64,000 nucleotides of DNA from Pseudoalteromonas sp. MEBiC 03607 (GTDB taxonomy: Bacteria; Pseudomonadota; Gammaproteobacteria; Enterobacterales; Alteromonadaceae). The DNA is taken from NCBI RefSeq assembly GCF_004792295.1, contig NZ_SRRY01000002.1:186001-250000 (forward strand), written 5' to 3'. Every line of letters begins with the position of its first letter. Position 1 is the first letter of the stretch. Shown one piece after another: positions 36,179 to 45,815 of this stretch. The notes beneath the pieces are model-generated. The model saw only the letters and a list, made by a program, of their open reading frames with translations, was not told where the DNA came from and searched no databases. The position numbers and the translations under genes are program-made.

Positions 36179-38314
36179 TTAGAAGCGATAAGTTGCACCA
36201 AGTGTTACAGTGGTACCTAAACCTTTAATGTTATAGCCACCGTAGGTGTATGACTGGGCGCGGGCAGGGTAGTAATCATTGTTAAATAGGTTTTCAACAC
36301 CCATAAACGCTTGCCAGTTTTTACTAAAGTTATAACGACCGCTTAGGTTGAATAGATTGTAACTGCTAATAGGGCCTTGATCGCCAACATAATCACCGTT
36401 TGCATTTGGTTCAAAGCGTTTGCGTGAACCCACATATAAATAACTCACCGTAAGTGATAATTCATCATTAGGCTGCCAGTTTAAGTTAGCTGTACCTTTT
36501 GGTGGGCTGATTTGGCGAGAACCTAAGTAAATATCGTCTTCGGTGTTTTTACCTTCAACATAGCTGTAAGTTGCAACCAGTTTTAGGGTTGGGTTAATTT
36601 TATAATCAACCAGTGTTTCGTAACCCCAAATCTCTTGCGGCGCACGTACTGGCTCATAAACCCCCGTTGCTTCATTAAAGCTATTCGTGGTGCCAAATTC
36701 TGATGTGCTGCGGTAAGCTGCAAATTCAAAGCGCAAGTCATCAAACTGTGAGGTAAAACCAACTTCATAGTTATCGATGATTGATGCTTCTGTTTGAATT
36801 AGACCAATATCGTTTACCGTTGCAGAGCGTAATAAGCGACCAATATCAGAGATATCAGATCCTTGCGAGTAATTGGCAAACGGGCTGAAGGCCTCAAGTA
36901 AATTGTATTTCACACCTACATTGTAAGTGGTTGCATCGTAATCAATGGTGTCACCTTTTACGCTAAGTGGTACTGAGCATTGTGTTGCTGAGCGGCACAG
37001 TTTTAAGGTTTCATAGTCCTCTACAGCAAGATCTATGCTTTCTTGGCGTACACCCGCTTTAATAACTAAATCATTATCGATTACCCACTTAGTTTGTAAA
37101 AAGCCAGCAAGGCTTTCCATATCCATTTCTGGTACCCAAACACGGCCATCTACTAGCGGCTGAGACGTCACATCATTAAGTGCATCTAGGCCATAAATGA
37201 AAGTGGCTTCAACATTGTCAAAATCAACAAGTGTATTGAAGGTAGCGCGCGCACCTTTCTTTTCAGAGCGAATAATTGATTGGCCGCCTTCGTAGCCTTC
37301 GTCTGGGTTAGCTAAGCTTGTAGAAAAGAAAAACACATTCTCGATATCTTGCATGTAAAGGTCGAGCGTCATTTGTGTATTACTAAACAGGGCGTAGTCT
37401 GTGTATTTTAAGGTAATGTTTTCGTTACCATCTGGGCCTTGTGGTTTACCTTGCTTTTGCAGCTCTTTAGGTACATGAATGGCATAGGTTTTTTCGCCAT
37501 TATTAAGATCCCCTACAACATCACCTAAATCGGTTTTTTGCTGAGAGCTAAAGTAGTTATAGCTAAATTGTAGCTGCTTCTCTTCATCAAAATCATAACC
37601 CAGTTTGGTGAAGTAGTTTTCTGTTACTGCGTCAGATAAACCATATTGCAAGCCAAGAATATCACCTTCTGCGTCGCGTTGAACGCCATTTTCTTCGTAA
37701 CTTGCGGTAAATAAATAGCTAATTTTATCAGCACGACCATTAATTGCCGCAGAGACTCGCGCACCGGCGCTTTCCTCTAGTTTTACTGCACTAAAACGTG
37801 ACGATAGGCTGATCTCACCTTCTGGCTGACCATCACTTGTTGCTTGTTTTGTGATGTAGTTAATAATACCGCCCGATGCACCATTACCATAAACGGAGGT
37901 AGCACCTTTGATCACTTCGATACGAGCAATGGCACTTGGGTCGAGTGTTTTAACCCCTAAAGAGCCGTTTCTCAGTGGTGTAGATTGTGGCACACCATCA
38001 ATCATCACAAGTGGTGCACGGCCACGTAAACTCTGACCTGTATTACTCGAGCTACCCGTATCTGGTGCAAGGCCAGGTACCATTTGCGCCAATAAGCTTT
38101 GTAGTTCTGGATTAACTTTTAAATGCTCTTCAATTTGCTTTTGGCTAATAATCGTGACTGAAGCGGGTACTTCATCAATGCTTTCAAATACACGGCTGCC
38201 TGATACAACAACGTGTTCCATTTCTTCTGCGGTGAGTTTTTTATTAATGGCATCATCAGCAAACGATTGGCTACTTAGTGCGAGTGCAATCAGAGTAAGT
38301 GAAGTTTTTAACAT
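36179..38314 (-). CDS. TonB-dependent siderophore-type receptor
   Basis: 711 residues from the ATG at 38314 (AAGGAT 5 nt upstream; the frame is open 25 codons further). Signal peptide about 1-19 (LTLIALALSSQSFA). TonB box region EHVVVSGSR, plug domain about 40-160 (PASVTIISQKQIEEHL, RGRAPLVMIDGVPQ, IEVIKGATSVYGNGASGGIINYIT), then a 22-strand barrel ending LGATYRF. Plug features match ferric-siderophore receptors. A good Fur box lies upstream, and the neighbouring PepSY and DUF3703 genes fit an iron-uptake cluster. Confidence 0.93.
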   Translation of the reverse strand: MLKTSLTLIALALSSQSFADDAINKKLTAEEMEHVVVSGSRVFESIDEVPASVTIISQKQIEEHLKVNPELQSLLAQMVPGLAPDTGSSSNTGQSLRGRAPLVMIDGVPQSTPLRNGSLGVKTLDPSAIARIEVIKGATSVYGNGASGGIINYITKQATSDGQPEGEISLSSRFSAVKLEESAGARVSAAINGRADKISYLFTASYEENGVQRDAEGDILGLQYGLSDAVTENYFTKLGYDFDEEKQLQFSYNYFSSQQKTDLGDVVGDLNNGEKTYAIHVPKELQKQGKPQGPDGNENITLKYTDYALFSNTQMTLDLYMQDIENVFFFSTSLANPDEGYEGGQSIIRSEKKGARATFNTLVDFDNVEATFIYGLDALNDVTSQPLVDGRVWVPEMDMESLAGFLQTKWVIDNDLVIKAGVRQESIDLAVEDYETLKLCRSATQCSVPLSVKGDTIDYDATTYNVGVKYNLLEAFSPFANYSQGSDISDIGRLLRSATVNDIGLIQTEASIIDNYEVGFTSQFDDLRFEFAAYRSTSEFGTTNSFNEATGVYEPVRAPQEIWGYETLVDYKINPTLKLVATYSYVEGKNTEDDIYLGSRQISPPKGTANLNWQPNDELSLTVSYLYVGSRKRFEPNANGDYVGDQGPISSYNLFNLSGRYNFSKNWQAFMGVENLFNNDYYPARAQSYTYGGYNIKGLGTTVTLGATYRF

Positions 38315-38390
38315 GTTTATCCTTGTTAAATCAGTATTAATTATTATGTGATTGTGCGGAAGTCTAAATGTAAAGAAGTGTAAAGGCAAG

Positions 38391-38409
38391 GCTAATGATA
38401 ATTATTTGC
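38391..38409 (-). promoter_or_regulatory. Candidate Fur box upstream of siderophore receptor
   Basis: gctaatgataattatttgc matches the 19-bp consensus GATAATGATAATCATTATC at 14-15 positions. It lies about 75 bp before the receptor ATG, where a promoter is expected. Confidence 0.75.
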
Positions 38410-38477
38410 AATAATAATTGTGGCTTTTTAGTTACTCGCGATAAGAAGGGTACAAGTAAGTGCGGTTCCAGTTGATG

Positions 38478-38813
38478 CTAGTTTAAATAACGTTTTAGGT
38501 CATCAGGAATAGGCATTGGTTTGAAAGGGCTAACATTGGTGCCGCCAGTGTTACCGAGTGGGACCCAAATACGCGAAAACATAATTGACGCAGCCATGCG
38601 AGCAAACTGACCAATTATTTCCTTGGCATTATGGTTTTTAAAACCAATTTTACACATCCACCAATGTGAGTAAGTATGCGCAATGATATAGCTTTGGCCA
38701 AGAATATGAGCCCGCTCTAAGTGATAAAAAGCGCTTGTGTAATCCGTCTTTGCATAACTAGTTTTAGCCAATATCATTTCAGTGTTAAAGGCTTTTTTGA
38801 GCTCAATATTCAT
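38478..38813 (-). CDS. DUF3703 domain protein
   Basis: 111 residues from the ATG at 38813. The frame continues 88 codons further into the PepSY gene, but that part is antisense-free shadow of the PepSY frame and the family starts here. DUF3703 blocks: YHLERAHILGQSYIIAHTYSHWWM, AKEIIGQFARMAASIMFSR and VPLGNTGGTNVSPFKPMPIP. Function unknown; in this window it follows a PepSY protein by 28 bp and precedes a siderophore receptor on the same strand. Confidence 0.85.
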   Translation of the reverse strand: MNIELKKAFNTEMILAKTSYAKTDYTSAFYHLERAHILGQSYIIAHTYSHWWMCKIGFKNHNAKEIIGQFARMAASIMFSRIWVPLGNTGGTNVSPFKPMPIPDDLKRYLN

Positions 38814-38841
38814 GGCGAATGTCACTTTCAGTAATGGTTGT

Positions 38842-39915
38842 TCATTTGTAGTGCCGTTTGTACCAAAAGTAAACACCCGAAATCGTGAAAAATAACGGTG
38901 ATAAAGCAAATAGTAACCATAGTAATTGCACAATAGGCCCTGCAAAATCACCAATATGAAACTTATATTTAAAGTTCCATGTTTGCGTGGTCCATGAGCT
39001 TTGGCTGGCGTCATAGCTTGCAACAATATCTGCTGAATATGGGTTTGCCCATACCCAACTATAGGCATGGCTTTCACCCGGGTTCTCTATTCTAAAACCT
39101 ATGTTATCAGTTGGTTTTTTCGGTAAATAAATTCTAAATAACTTACCCTCAGGAAATACAGTTTGTGCGTTATCAAACGCTTTTTGCACTTGAAAAGGCG
39201 TATCAGCTGAAGGGGAAATAACTGCTGGTGGTTTAGGTCTATCTTCAACTGTGCCTTGCATCACAAATTCTAATACGGCTTTGGTTTGTTCTTTCCAGTT
39301 AAATGCCATACCTGTGTAGGCAATTAAAATGAGTGGAATTAAAAAATACACACCTAGAACGGTATGTAGTTGATACATCAGCACTCTAAACTTTGCTTTA
39401 CGCTTAATAGCCAAGCGCTTAATACGATTTTTTGGCTTCACCCAAATATAAAAGCCAAGCAGAATTTCAATAATAAGAATCAGCGCACACACCGATACCC
39501 AGTTTCTTAAAGGGCGGTTTTTATCGCCACCTTCATAAAGCAGCCAGCGGTGCAAAGCCATGGTAAAGCCATAAATTGTACTGTAGTAATCGTACTCATG
39601 TAACACTTGACCGTTGTATGGATTAACACTGACATAGCGGTTGTTTGCCAACTGTAATTGCCAAGCAAGATCACTGCGCTGCTCTGGCATTAACAGGGTA
39701 ACGGGTTGTTTTGTTGTAGCTGAAACGTGTTGGATGAGGTCATCGAAATCTAGTGCTGAAGGTGCTGGCGTTACTGTCCATTTATCGCTTTGAGTAAGGT
39801 ATTGAATGTCTTTTGCGTAAATAAGCAACGCGCCGGTCAAGCTTAAACAAATTAAAAATAAACCGCTTACTAAGGCAAGCAATAAATGCGTACGACGTAA
39901 CCACAACTTCAACAA
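38842..39915 (-). CDS. PepSY-associated TM protein (iron-uptake type)
   Basis: 357 residues, TTG start with AAGGAA 8 nt upstream. Four main TM helices (about 12-34, 140-160, 190-212, 325-350) and a periplasmic PepSY-like domain, with the family opening LRRTHLLLALVSGLFLICLSLTGALL and the closing LFALSPLFFTISGVYFWYKR. Homologues such as FoxB/PiuB reduce or release iron from siderophores at the inner membrane. Upstream there is only a partial Fur-like sequence (aaatgataa near 39957). Confidence 0.88.
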   Translation of the reverse strand: MLKLWLRRTHLLLALVSGLFLICLSLTGALLIYAKDIQYLTQSDKWTVTPAPSALDFDDLIQHVSATTKQPVTLLMPEQRSDLAWQLQLANNRYVSVNPYNGQVLHEYDYYSTIYGFTMALHRWLLYEGGDKNRPLRNWVSVCALILIIEILLGFYIWVKPKNRIKRLAIKRKAKFRVLMYQLHTVLGVYFLIPLILIAYTGMAFNWKEQTKAVLEFVMQGTVEDRPKPPAVISPSADTPFQVQKAFDNAQTVFPEGKLFRIYLPKKPTDNIGFRIENPGESHAYSWVWANPYSADIVASYDASQSSWTTQTWNFKYKFHIGDFAGPIVQLLWLLFALSPLFFTISGVYFWYKRHYK

Positions 39916-39976
39916 AGTTTGTTCCTTCAGTTTGCTGTTAAAACAAAACTGAATTGTAAATGATAACGCGATACAT

Positions 39977-40837
39977 TTACACTAAAACTTGTTCAATGGT
40001 GCAGCTTTCAATAGCAAAGTTTTCATGTAAAAAGTGACGTATTTCATCGTTTTGAATGCTTTGCTTGGCACTAAACTTAAGCTCACAATGAATGTGATGG
40101 TCATCTATCTGCCATGTTTTAAGGTAATCAATATCAGTGATTGCAAATTGGGCTTTAAGTTCAGTGATAGCTTCTGGTAGCGCAAAACTATCGGGGGCTG
40201 CCTGCATTAAAATTTTACTGCTCGCTATTAGCAGCAAAATACCATGGTAAATGACGTACACCGAAATCAGCATGGTGGCAATTAAATCAACAACATACCA
40301 TTGATAAAGAATAATTAAGGTACCCGCAATGATCACCACCACAGACGCTAATGCATCAGACACATTATGTATAAACGCAGCACGAATATTCATGCTGTCT
40401 TTCGCACCTGCTTTGTAAGTTAAAAGCGCGGTGAATAGGTCAACAACCAGTGCAAAACCAGCAACCCAAATGATGATCCAACCATCAATGGGCTCAGGGT
40501 TTAAATAGTTGGATATGGCTTCAACAATTAGGTAACCACCAATCACGATTAAACTTAAACTGTTAAATAAGGTTGCTAAAATTTCAGCGCGTTTATAACC
40601 GTATTGATAACGATCATTGGCAGGTTTGGCACCTATTTTTCGGGCAATTATGGCAATGAATAACGATGAGGCATCACTTAAATTGTGCAGCGCATCAGCA
40701 ATTAAAGATAAGCTGCCAGAAACGAGGCCGCCAATCACCTGAGCGACGGTTAATAACACATTAATTACCACTGCCAGCATGAGTTGGCGGGTGCTTTGGT
40801 TATTTGTATCGTGATGATGGTGGTGTCCGTGTCCCAT
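39977..40837 (-). CDS. Cation diffusion facilitator (Zn/Cd exporter)
   Basis: 286 residues, six TM helices. His-rich N-terminus (MGHGHHHHHD), TM2 metal site LIADALHNLSDASS and TM5 metal site FIHNVSDALAS, i.e. the two HxxxD-type pairs of zinc CDFs, and a short cytoplasmic domain at the C-terminus. Related to CzcD/ZitB/DmeF. Divergent from the czc-type RND operon, making a joint metal-resistance locus. Confidence 0.94.
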   Translation of the reverse strand: MGHGHHHHHDTNNQSTRQLMLAVVINVLLTVAQVIGGLVSGSLSLIADALHNLSDASSLFIAIIARKIGAKPANDRYQYGYKRAEILATLFNSLSLIVIGGYLIVEAISNYLNPEPIDGWIIIWVAGFALVVDLFTALLTYKAGAKDSMNIRAAFIHNVSDALASVVVIIAGTLIILYQWYVVDLIATMLISVYVIYHGILLLIASSKILMQAAPDSFALPEAITELKAQFAITDIDYLKTWQIDDHHIHCELKFSAKQSIQNDEIRHFLHENFAIESCTIEQVLV

Positions 40838-41007
40838 AAAAATACCTAGTTATTGATTTGCTTTATTTTTATACCATGCGTGCTGTGATATTGAAAAGTT
40901 TATAATGATTTGTTCGTGTACAGATTATAATTTTCTGTTCAAATGCTGATGGATTTGTTAATTTAACACTGTTGTACCATTTTTTAGTTCTAATTTTTAG
41001 GCTCAAT

Positions 41008-41385
41008 GTGAAAGCTGCATTTTTTATTTTGATTAGCGTATTATTGCTCCAGCCCACGCTGGATAGCTTTGATGTGGCCGATCATAATGCTGCGTTTAAT
41101 CACACCTCGGTACTACTATCTGAAGAAATTGATCTTGAAGCCCATTGCGCTATCAATGGCGATCATCAGCTACACCAATTAGAGCACACCGAACTTAGCA
41201 AACAGTTGTCTGATTCAGCCGAAAAAGGCCATTGTCATGTTTGTCACAGCCCTGTGTTTGTCGATTCGCTGCAATTGACCGAGCCTGCTGATACCTATTT
41301 TACTAAAATTGAATCTCTCGATTTAAACTTCACATCAGCAGATTTAGCACCGTTACATCGCCCACCTATTTTAGCTCTTACTTAA
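41008..41385 (+). CDS. CzcI-like small secreted His/Cys protein
   Basis: 125 residues from the GTG at 41008, the start shared with its paralogue at 9665 (the frame is open 12 codons further). Hydrophobic N-terminus (about 2-17); mature part with HCAINGDHQLHQLEH and GHCHVCHSP as likely metal ligands, ending PLHRPPILALT. First gene of the efflux operon. CzcI-type proteins are proposed to modulate czc expression; assignment here is by position and composition. Confidence 0.7.
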   Translation: MKAAFFILISVLLLQPTLDSFDVADHNAAFNHTSVLLSEEIDLEAHCAINGDHQLHQLEHTELSKQLSDSAEKGHCHVCHSPVFVDSLQLTEPADTYFTKIESLDLNFTSADLAPLHRPPILALT

Positions 41386-41443
41386 TCCAAAACCCTTTTT
41401 AGATTTTATTTGGGCTTAGCCCATTTTAAGTAAGAGACGATAT

Positions 41444-42568
41444 ATGTTTTTAAGAAATTTTATGCGTTACGCATTACTGTGCGTATGCTTTATGTATGTG
41501 ACAAATAATTCTGCGAAAGAAGCACATGAACATCAAGAAAATGAACAAGCTGAGCATGCTAATGAAGTCAATTTAACTGAGCAGCAACAGCAACTAGCTA
41601 ATATCAAGGTTGAGCGCCTTGTACTGAAAAAACACAATCAAACCTTATATGCACCGGGCGAAATTAAAGCCAATGGTTATGCAAGTTATGTGGTGTCACC
41701 GCGCGTTGATTCAATCGTTGTAAAGCGCCATGCCTTGTTAGGGCAACATGTCAATAAAGGTGACTCTTTAGTCACCTTATTTAGTGGCGAAGTTGCCAGC
41801 CAGCAAACTGAATTTAGATTGGCCGAAGCAGAGTTAAAACGGCTAACTAAAATGACACCAGGCACGGTGAGCAAAAAGCAAATCTTGACTGCCAAAGCCG
41901 AGTATGAAGTAGCTTATAGCCGCTTAGTTGCCTTTGGTTTATCAAAACAAGCCATAACTAAAACACTGACTATAAGCCCAGAAAAACTCGGCGAATACAC
42001 CTTATTTGCACAAACATCTGGTGCTGTTTTAACCGATAACTTCGCACAAGGCCAGCGAGTTGATTCGGGGATTGAGTTGATGCTAATAGCCGATGAATCT
42101 GCGCTTTGGGTTGCAGCTCAGCTTTCATCGAACCAAGACCGTATTATTAATAATGGCTCGACAGCGCTGTTAGAAGTAAACGGTAATCGCTATCAAGCAA
42201 CAGTCATTCAAGAAGCACATACCATTGATGAACAAACACGCTCACGAACCGTTAGGCTCGAAGTAAAAAACACTCAGCATAGTTTGCATCCGGGCATGTT
42301 TGCCGATGTGTATTTTCAGTTTGAAACAGAGCAAGCGGTACTTGCTGTACCAGAAAATGCTTTAACTCGCAGCGCAGATGGTGACTGGCAATTATTTGTT
42401 GTTGATGACGATGGTGGTTTTGTCGCACAAGAAGTAAGCCTTGGCAGAAGTTTTGGTGATTATCGCGAAGTATTTGGTATTGAAGCCGGACTTGAGGTTG
42501 TCACCCAAGGTGCATTTTTTATTGCATCACAGCTAGCTAAAGGCGGATTTGATCCGCATAACCACTAG
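41444..42568 (+). CDS. czcB: Heavy-metal RND efflux periplasmic adaptor (CzcB/CusB family)
   Basis: 374 residues, somewhat shorter than typical CzcB. N-terminal signal region, then a His-rich stretch (EAHEHQENEQAEHA), barrel-sandwich halves (YVVSPRVDSIVVKRHALLGQHVNKGDSL and FAQTSGAVLTDNFAQGQRV) flanking a helical hairpin, and a beta-barrel/membrane-proximal domain (LHPGMFADVYFQ, VPENALTRSADGDWQLFVV). Links the RND pump to an outer-membrane channel, which is not in this window. Ends 9 bp before czcA with agaggtgacgc between. Confidence 0.92.
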   Translation: MFLRNFMRYALLCVCFMYVTNNSAKEAHEHQENEQAEHANEVNLTEQQQQLANIKVERLVLKKHNQTLYAPGEIKANGYASYVVSPRVDSIVVKRHALLGQHVNKGDSLVTLFSGEVASQQTEFRLAEAELKRLTKMTPGTVSKKQILTAKAEYEVAYSRLVAFGLSKQAITKTLTISPEKLGEYTLFAQTSGAVLTDNFAQGQRVDSGIELMLIADESALWVAAQLSSNQDRIINNGSTALLEVNGNRYQATVIQEAHTIDEQTRSRTVRLEVKNTQHSLHPGMFADVYFQFETEQAVLAVPENALTRSADGDWQLFVVDDDGGFVAQEVSLGRSFGDYREVFGIEAGLEVVTQGAFFIASQLAKGGFDPHNH

Positions 42569-42577
42569 AGGTGACGC

Positions 42578-45500
42578 ATGTTTAATTTATTAATTGAAGC
42601 GGTGATAAAAAATCGTTTACTGGTGCTATTGGCCTTGCTTGCGGCGATTGCTGTGAGTTTATTTATGATCCCAAAACTCAATTTAGATGCCTTTCCTGAC
42701 GTGACGAATGTGCAAGTTGCAGTTAATACCGAAGCGCCAGGGCTGGCGGCTGAAGAAGTTGAGCAGCTGATCACATACCCGATAGAAGCGGTTATGTATG
42801 CACTACCCGATGTAGAGCAAGTTCGTTCTATTTCTAAAACGGGGTTATCGGGCGTCACTGTTGTGTTCAAAGAAGGTGTTGATATTTACTTTGCTAGGCA
42901 GCTGGTTTTTGAACGTTTGCAGTCTGCTAAAGAGTTGATCCCAGACGGTGTAGGTATGCCAACAATGGGCCCTAACACATCAGGGCTTGGACAAGTTTAT
43001 CAGTATTTACTTGAAGCAAAGCCAGATGCAAACATAGATAGCATGGCACTACGTAGCTTAAATGATTGGGTGGTTAAATTACTTATATTACCTATTGATG
43101 GTGTTACTGATATTTTGTCATTTGGCGGTGAGGTCAAGCAGTATCAAGTAAACTTAAATCCCAATAAGCTACTAGCCTATGACTTAACACAGCAAGATGT
43201 TAGTGACGCACTAGATGCTAACAATAGCAATGTGGGTGGCTGGTATATGAACCGAGGTCAAGAGCAGCTGGTTATTCGTGGTACAGGTTGGTTTACCCCA
43301 GGCGAAAAAGGGCTTACTGAAATTGCGCAAACGCCTATCAAAACCATTGATGGTACGGTCGTTAAAGTGGCTGATGTTGCGAATGTTGAGCTTGGCAGTG
43401 AAATTCGCCAAGGCTCAGTCACCTTATCTAAACGCAATGATCAAGGCGAAATAGTGAATCGGGGTGAAGTGGTCACAGGTATCGTGCTGAAAAGAATGGG
43501 CGCTAATACCAAGCAAACGATTGATGGCATTAACGCGCGTGTCGAGATGATAAATCAAGCACTGCCAAATGGGGTTGAATTTAAAGCAATTTACGACCAA
43601 GCAGAGCTTATAAGCCAAGCGGTACAAACAGTTATTGATGCACTGCTTTTAGCTTTTGTATTTATTATCATAGTATTAGCGCTATTTTTGTTGGATTTAA
43701 GAGCAACATTTTTGGTGTTATTATCGATCCCTATTTCGATTGGTTTAGCACTGAGTGTAATGGCATGGCTTGGCTTATCGGCTAACTTAATGTCATTAGG
43801 GGGTATAGCTGTTGCCATCGGCATGCTGGTAGATGGCTCGGTTGTTATGGTAGAAAATGTATTTAGGCACTTAGGGATGAAGCACAATCAACATAAGCCA
43901 CCCGCCGAGCTGGTTGCAATTGCTGCAAAAGAAGTCGCACGGCCTATCTTTTTTGCCTCTTTGATTATTCTTACGGTATTTTTACCACTGTTTAGCTTTG
44001 AAGGCGTTGAGGCTAAGTTATTTCAGCCAATGGCTGTGAGTATTATGCTTGCGATTATTAGCGCTGTAATTGTTGCCTTAGTTGTGGTGCCAGCACTGTG
44101 TGTTTATTTATTTGCTAAGGGCGTGACAGTAAAGCAAAGTATCTTACTAAAACCTATCGATATGCTTTATCAACGGGCTTTACAAAAAGCATTGCAGGCT
44201 AAACACAGCGTTTTAGCTATTGCAGGTTTATTACTAATTGTAGCGGCTGTTATGCTACCAAAGCTGGGTACTGAATTTGTGCCAGAACTTGAAGAAGGCA
44301 CGATTAATCTACGTGTGACTCTTGCTCCATCTGCAAGTCTCGAAACAGCAATCTCAGTGGCTCCAAAGCTTGAAGCCATGTTGCTTGAATTTAACGAGGT
44401 GGAATATGCACTGAGCCGAATCGGTCGGGCAGAAGTGGGGGGCGATCCTGAACCGGTTAACAACATTGAAATCTATTTAGGTTTAAAGCCACATGAGCAA
44501 TGGGTTAACGCGAAAACACGTGTCGAATTGCAACAGTTAATGGAAGCCAAGCTTGAGCAATTTCCTGGGCTTTTGTTTAACTTTTCACAACCCATAGCAA
44601 CCCGAGTAGATGAGCTTTTATCGGGTGTAAAGGCTCAATTGGCCATTAAGTTGTTCGGAAGTGATTTGGCTGTTTTAAGTGAAAAAGGCCAACAAATTGA
44701 GCTGCTAGTTCAGCAAATACCTGGCGCTAAAGATGTCGCGATGGAGCAAATAGGCGGCGAAGCACAGCTTATAGTTAAACCCAACCGTTTGGCGTTATCG
44801 CGTTTTGGTTTATCGGTAGCTGATCTAATGGATGTAGTCCAGCACGGTATTGGTGGTCAATCAGCAGGGCAAATTATTAATGCCAATGAGCGCTATGATA
44901 TTTATGTGCGTATAGCGCAAAGTTATCGCCAAAACCCAAATGTGATTGCTGATCTTCGACTGCGTACTCCCGCGGGTGCCATTGTTAGGGTAGGTGATGT
45001 AGCCGATGTACAGATTGAGTCTGGCGCTCCGCAAGTTCGTCGCGATGATGTTCAAAGACGCATAGTCATTCAAGCGAATGTACAGGGGCGTGATATGGGC
45101 TCTGTGGTTGCGGATATTCGTACTGCGATTGCTGATAAAGTGCAGTTACCAAGTGGTTACAGCGTGGCGATTGGCGGCCAGTTCGAAAACCAACAACGGG
45201 CACAAAAGCGGCTAATGATAGTGGTGCCAGTGGCCTTATTACTCATCGCGTTATTGCTTTATTTTGCCTTTAGTAACTTATCGCAAGTGATGCTTATTCT
45301 TGTCAATGTTCCTCTCGCTGTAATTGGTGGGGTGATTGCATTGTATGTCTCTGGGCAATACTTATCTGTACCCAGTTCAGTAGGGTTCATTACGCTGTTT
45401 GGTGTTGCGGTATTGAATGGTGTGGTGATGGTTGAAAGCATTAATCACCGAGTGAGTCACGGCGATAGCAAAGATAAAGCGGTATTTGAAGGGGCTGTTT

Positions 45501-45688
45501 CACGGCTCAGACCCGTACTAATGACCGCGCTTACTTCAATGCTTGGGCTTATTCCGATGTTACTAAGCACAGGCATAGGGGCTGAAATACAAAAGCCACT
45601 TGCAACGGTTATCGTTGGCGGCTTGGTCAGTGCAACATTCTTAACTTTATTTGTACTGCCGGTACTTTATAAGTCGATGAGTAAATAA
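42578..45688 (+). CDS. czcA: Heavy-metal efflux RND pump (CzcA/CusA family)
   Basis: 1036 residues, 12 TM helices with two large periplasmic loops. Family signatures: PDVTNVQVAVNTEAPGLAAEEVEQLIT, the TM4 proton-relay Asp in GMLVDGSVVMVENV (near residue 419), RIGRAEVGGDPEPVNNIEIY and the C-terminal LNGVVMVESINHR. The motif set is that of CzcA-type divalent-cation (Co/Zn/Cd) pumps rather than CusA, inferred with the Zn-type CDF gene next door. A terminator follows. Confidence 0.95.
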   Translation: MFNLLIEAVIKNRLLVLLALLAAIAVSLFMIPKLNLDAFPDVTNVQVAVNTEAPGLAAEEVEQLITYPIEAVMYALPDVEQVRSISKTGLSGVTVVFKEGVDIYFARQLVFERLQSAKELIPDGVGMPTMGPNTSGLGQVYQYLLEAKPDANIDSMALRSLNDWVVKLLILPIDGVTDILSFGGEVKQYQVNLNPNKLLAYDLTQQDVSDALDANNSNVGGWYMNRGQEQLVIRGTGWFTPGEKGLTEIAQTPIKTIDGTVVKVADVANVELGSEIRQGSVTLSKRNDQGEIVNRGEVVTGIVLKRMGANTKQTIDGINARVEMINQALPNGVEFKAIYDQAELISQAVQTVIDALLLAFVFIIIVLALFLLDLRATFLVLLSIPISIGLALSVMAWLGLSANLMSLGGIAVAIGMLVDGSVVMVENVFRHLGMKHNQHKPPAELVAIAAKEVARPIFFASLIILTVFLPLFSFEGVEAKLFQPMAVSIMLAIISAVIVALVVVPALCVYLFAKGVTVKQSILLKPIDMLYQRALQKALQAKHSVLAIAGLLLIVAAVMLPKLGTEFVPELEEGTINLRVTLAPSASLETAISVAPKLEAMLLEFNEVEYALSRIGRAEVGGDPEPVNNIEIYLGLKPHEQWVNAKTRVELQQLMEAKLEQFPGLLFNFSQPIATRVDELLSGVKAQLAIKLFGSDLAVLSEKGQQIELLVQQIPGAKDVAMEQIGGEAQLIVKPNRLALSRFGLSVADLMDVVQHGIGGQSAGQIINANERYDIYVRIAQSYRQNPNVIADLRLRTPAGAIVRVGDVADVQIESGAPQVRRDDVQRRIVIQANVQGRDMGSVVADIRTAIADKVQLPSGYSVAIGGQFENQQRAQKRLMIVVPVALLLIALLLYFAFSNLSQVMLILVNVPLAVIGGVIALYVSGQYLSVPSSVGFITLFGVAVLNGVVMVESINHRVSHGDSKDKAVFEGAVSRLRPVLMTALTSMLGLIPMLLSTGIGAEIQKPLATVIVGGLVSATFLTLFVLPVLYKSMSK

Positions 45689-45695
45689 AGCAAAT

Positions 45696-45724
45696 GGGGC
45701 TAACTTTTAGTAGCCCCCTTTTTT
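45696..45724 (+). terminator. Rho-independent terminator after czcA
   Basis: Stem ggggcta / tagcccc with 8-nt loop followed by a T run. Confidence 0.9.
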
Positions 45725-45815
45725 AATGCCGTGTAATTCTGTAAAGGGCGTTTACACCATGCTAAAGCCCTTATAAACTGGGCGTTACAATAATGATGTA
45801 AAAAAGGAATACAGA

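Noticed and set aside
38814..39077. 88-codon upstream extension of the DUF3703 frame
   Set aside because: It runs inside the PepSY coding sequence, and the protein family starts at the ATG at 38813.
39940..39970. Fur box before the PepSY gene
   Set aside because: Only about 9 of 19 positions match, too weak to list as a site.
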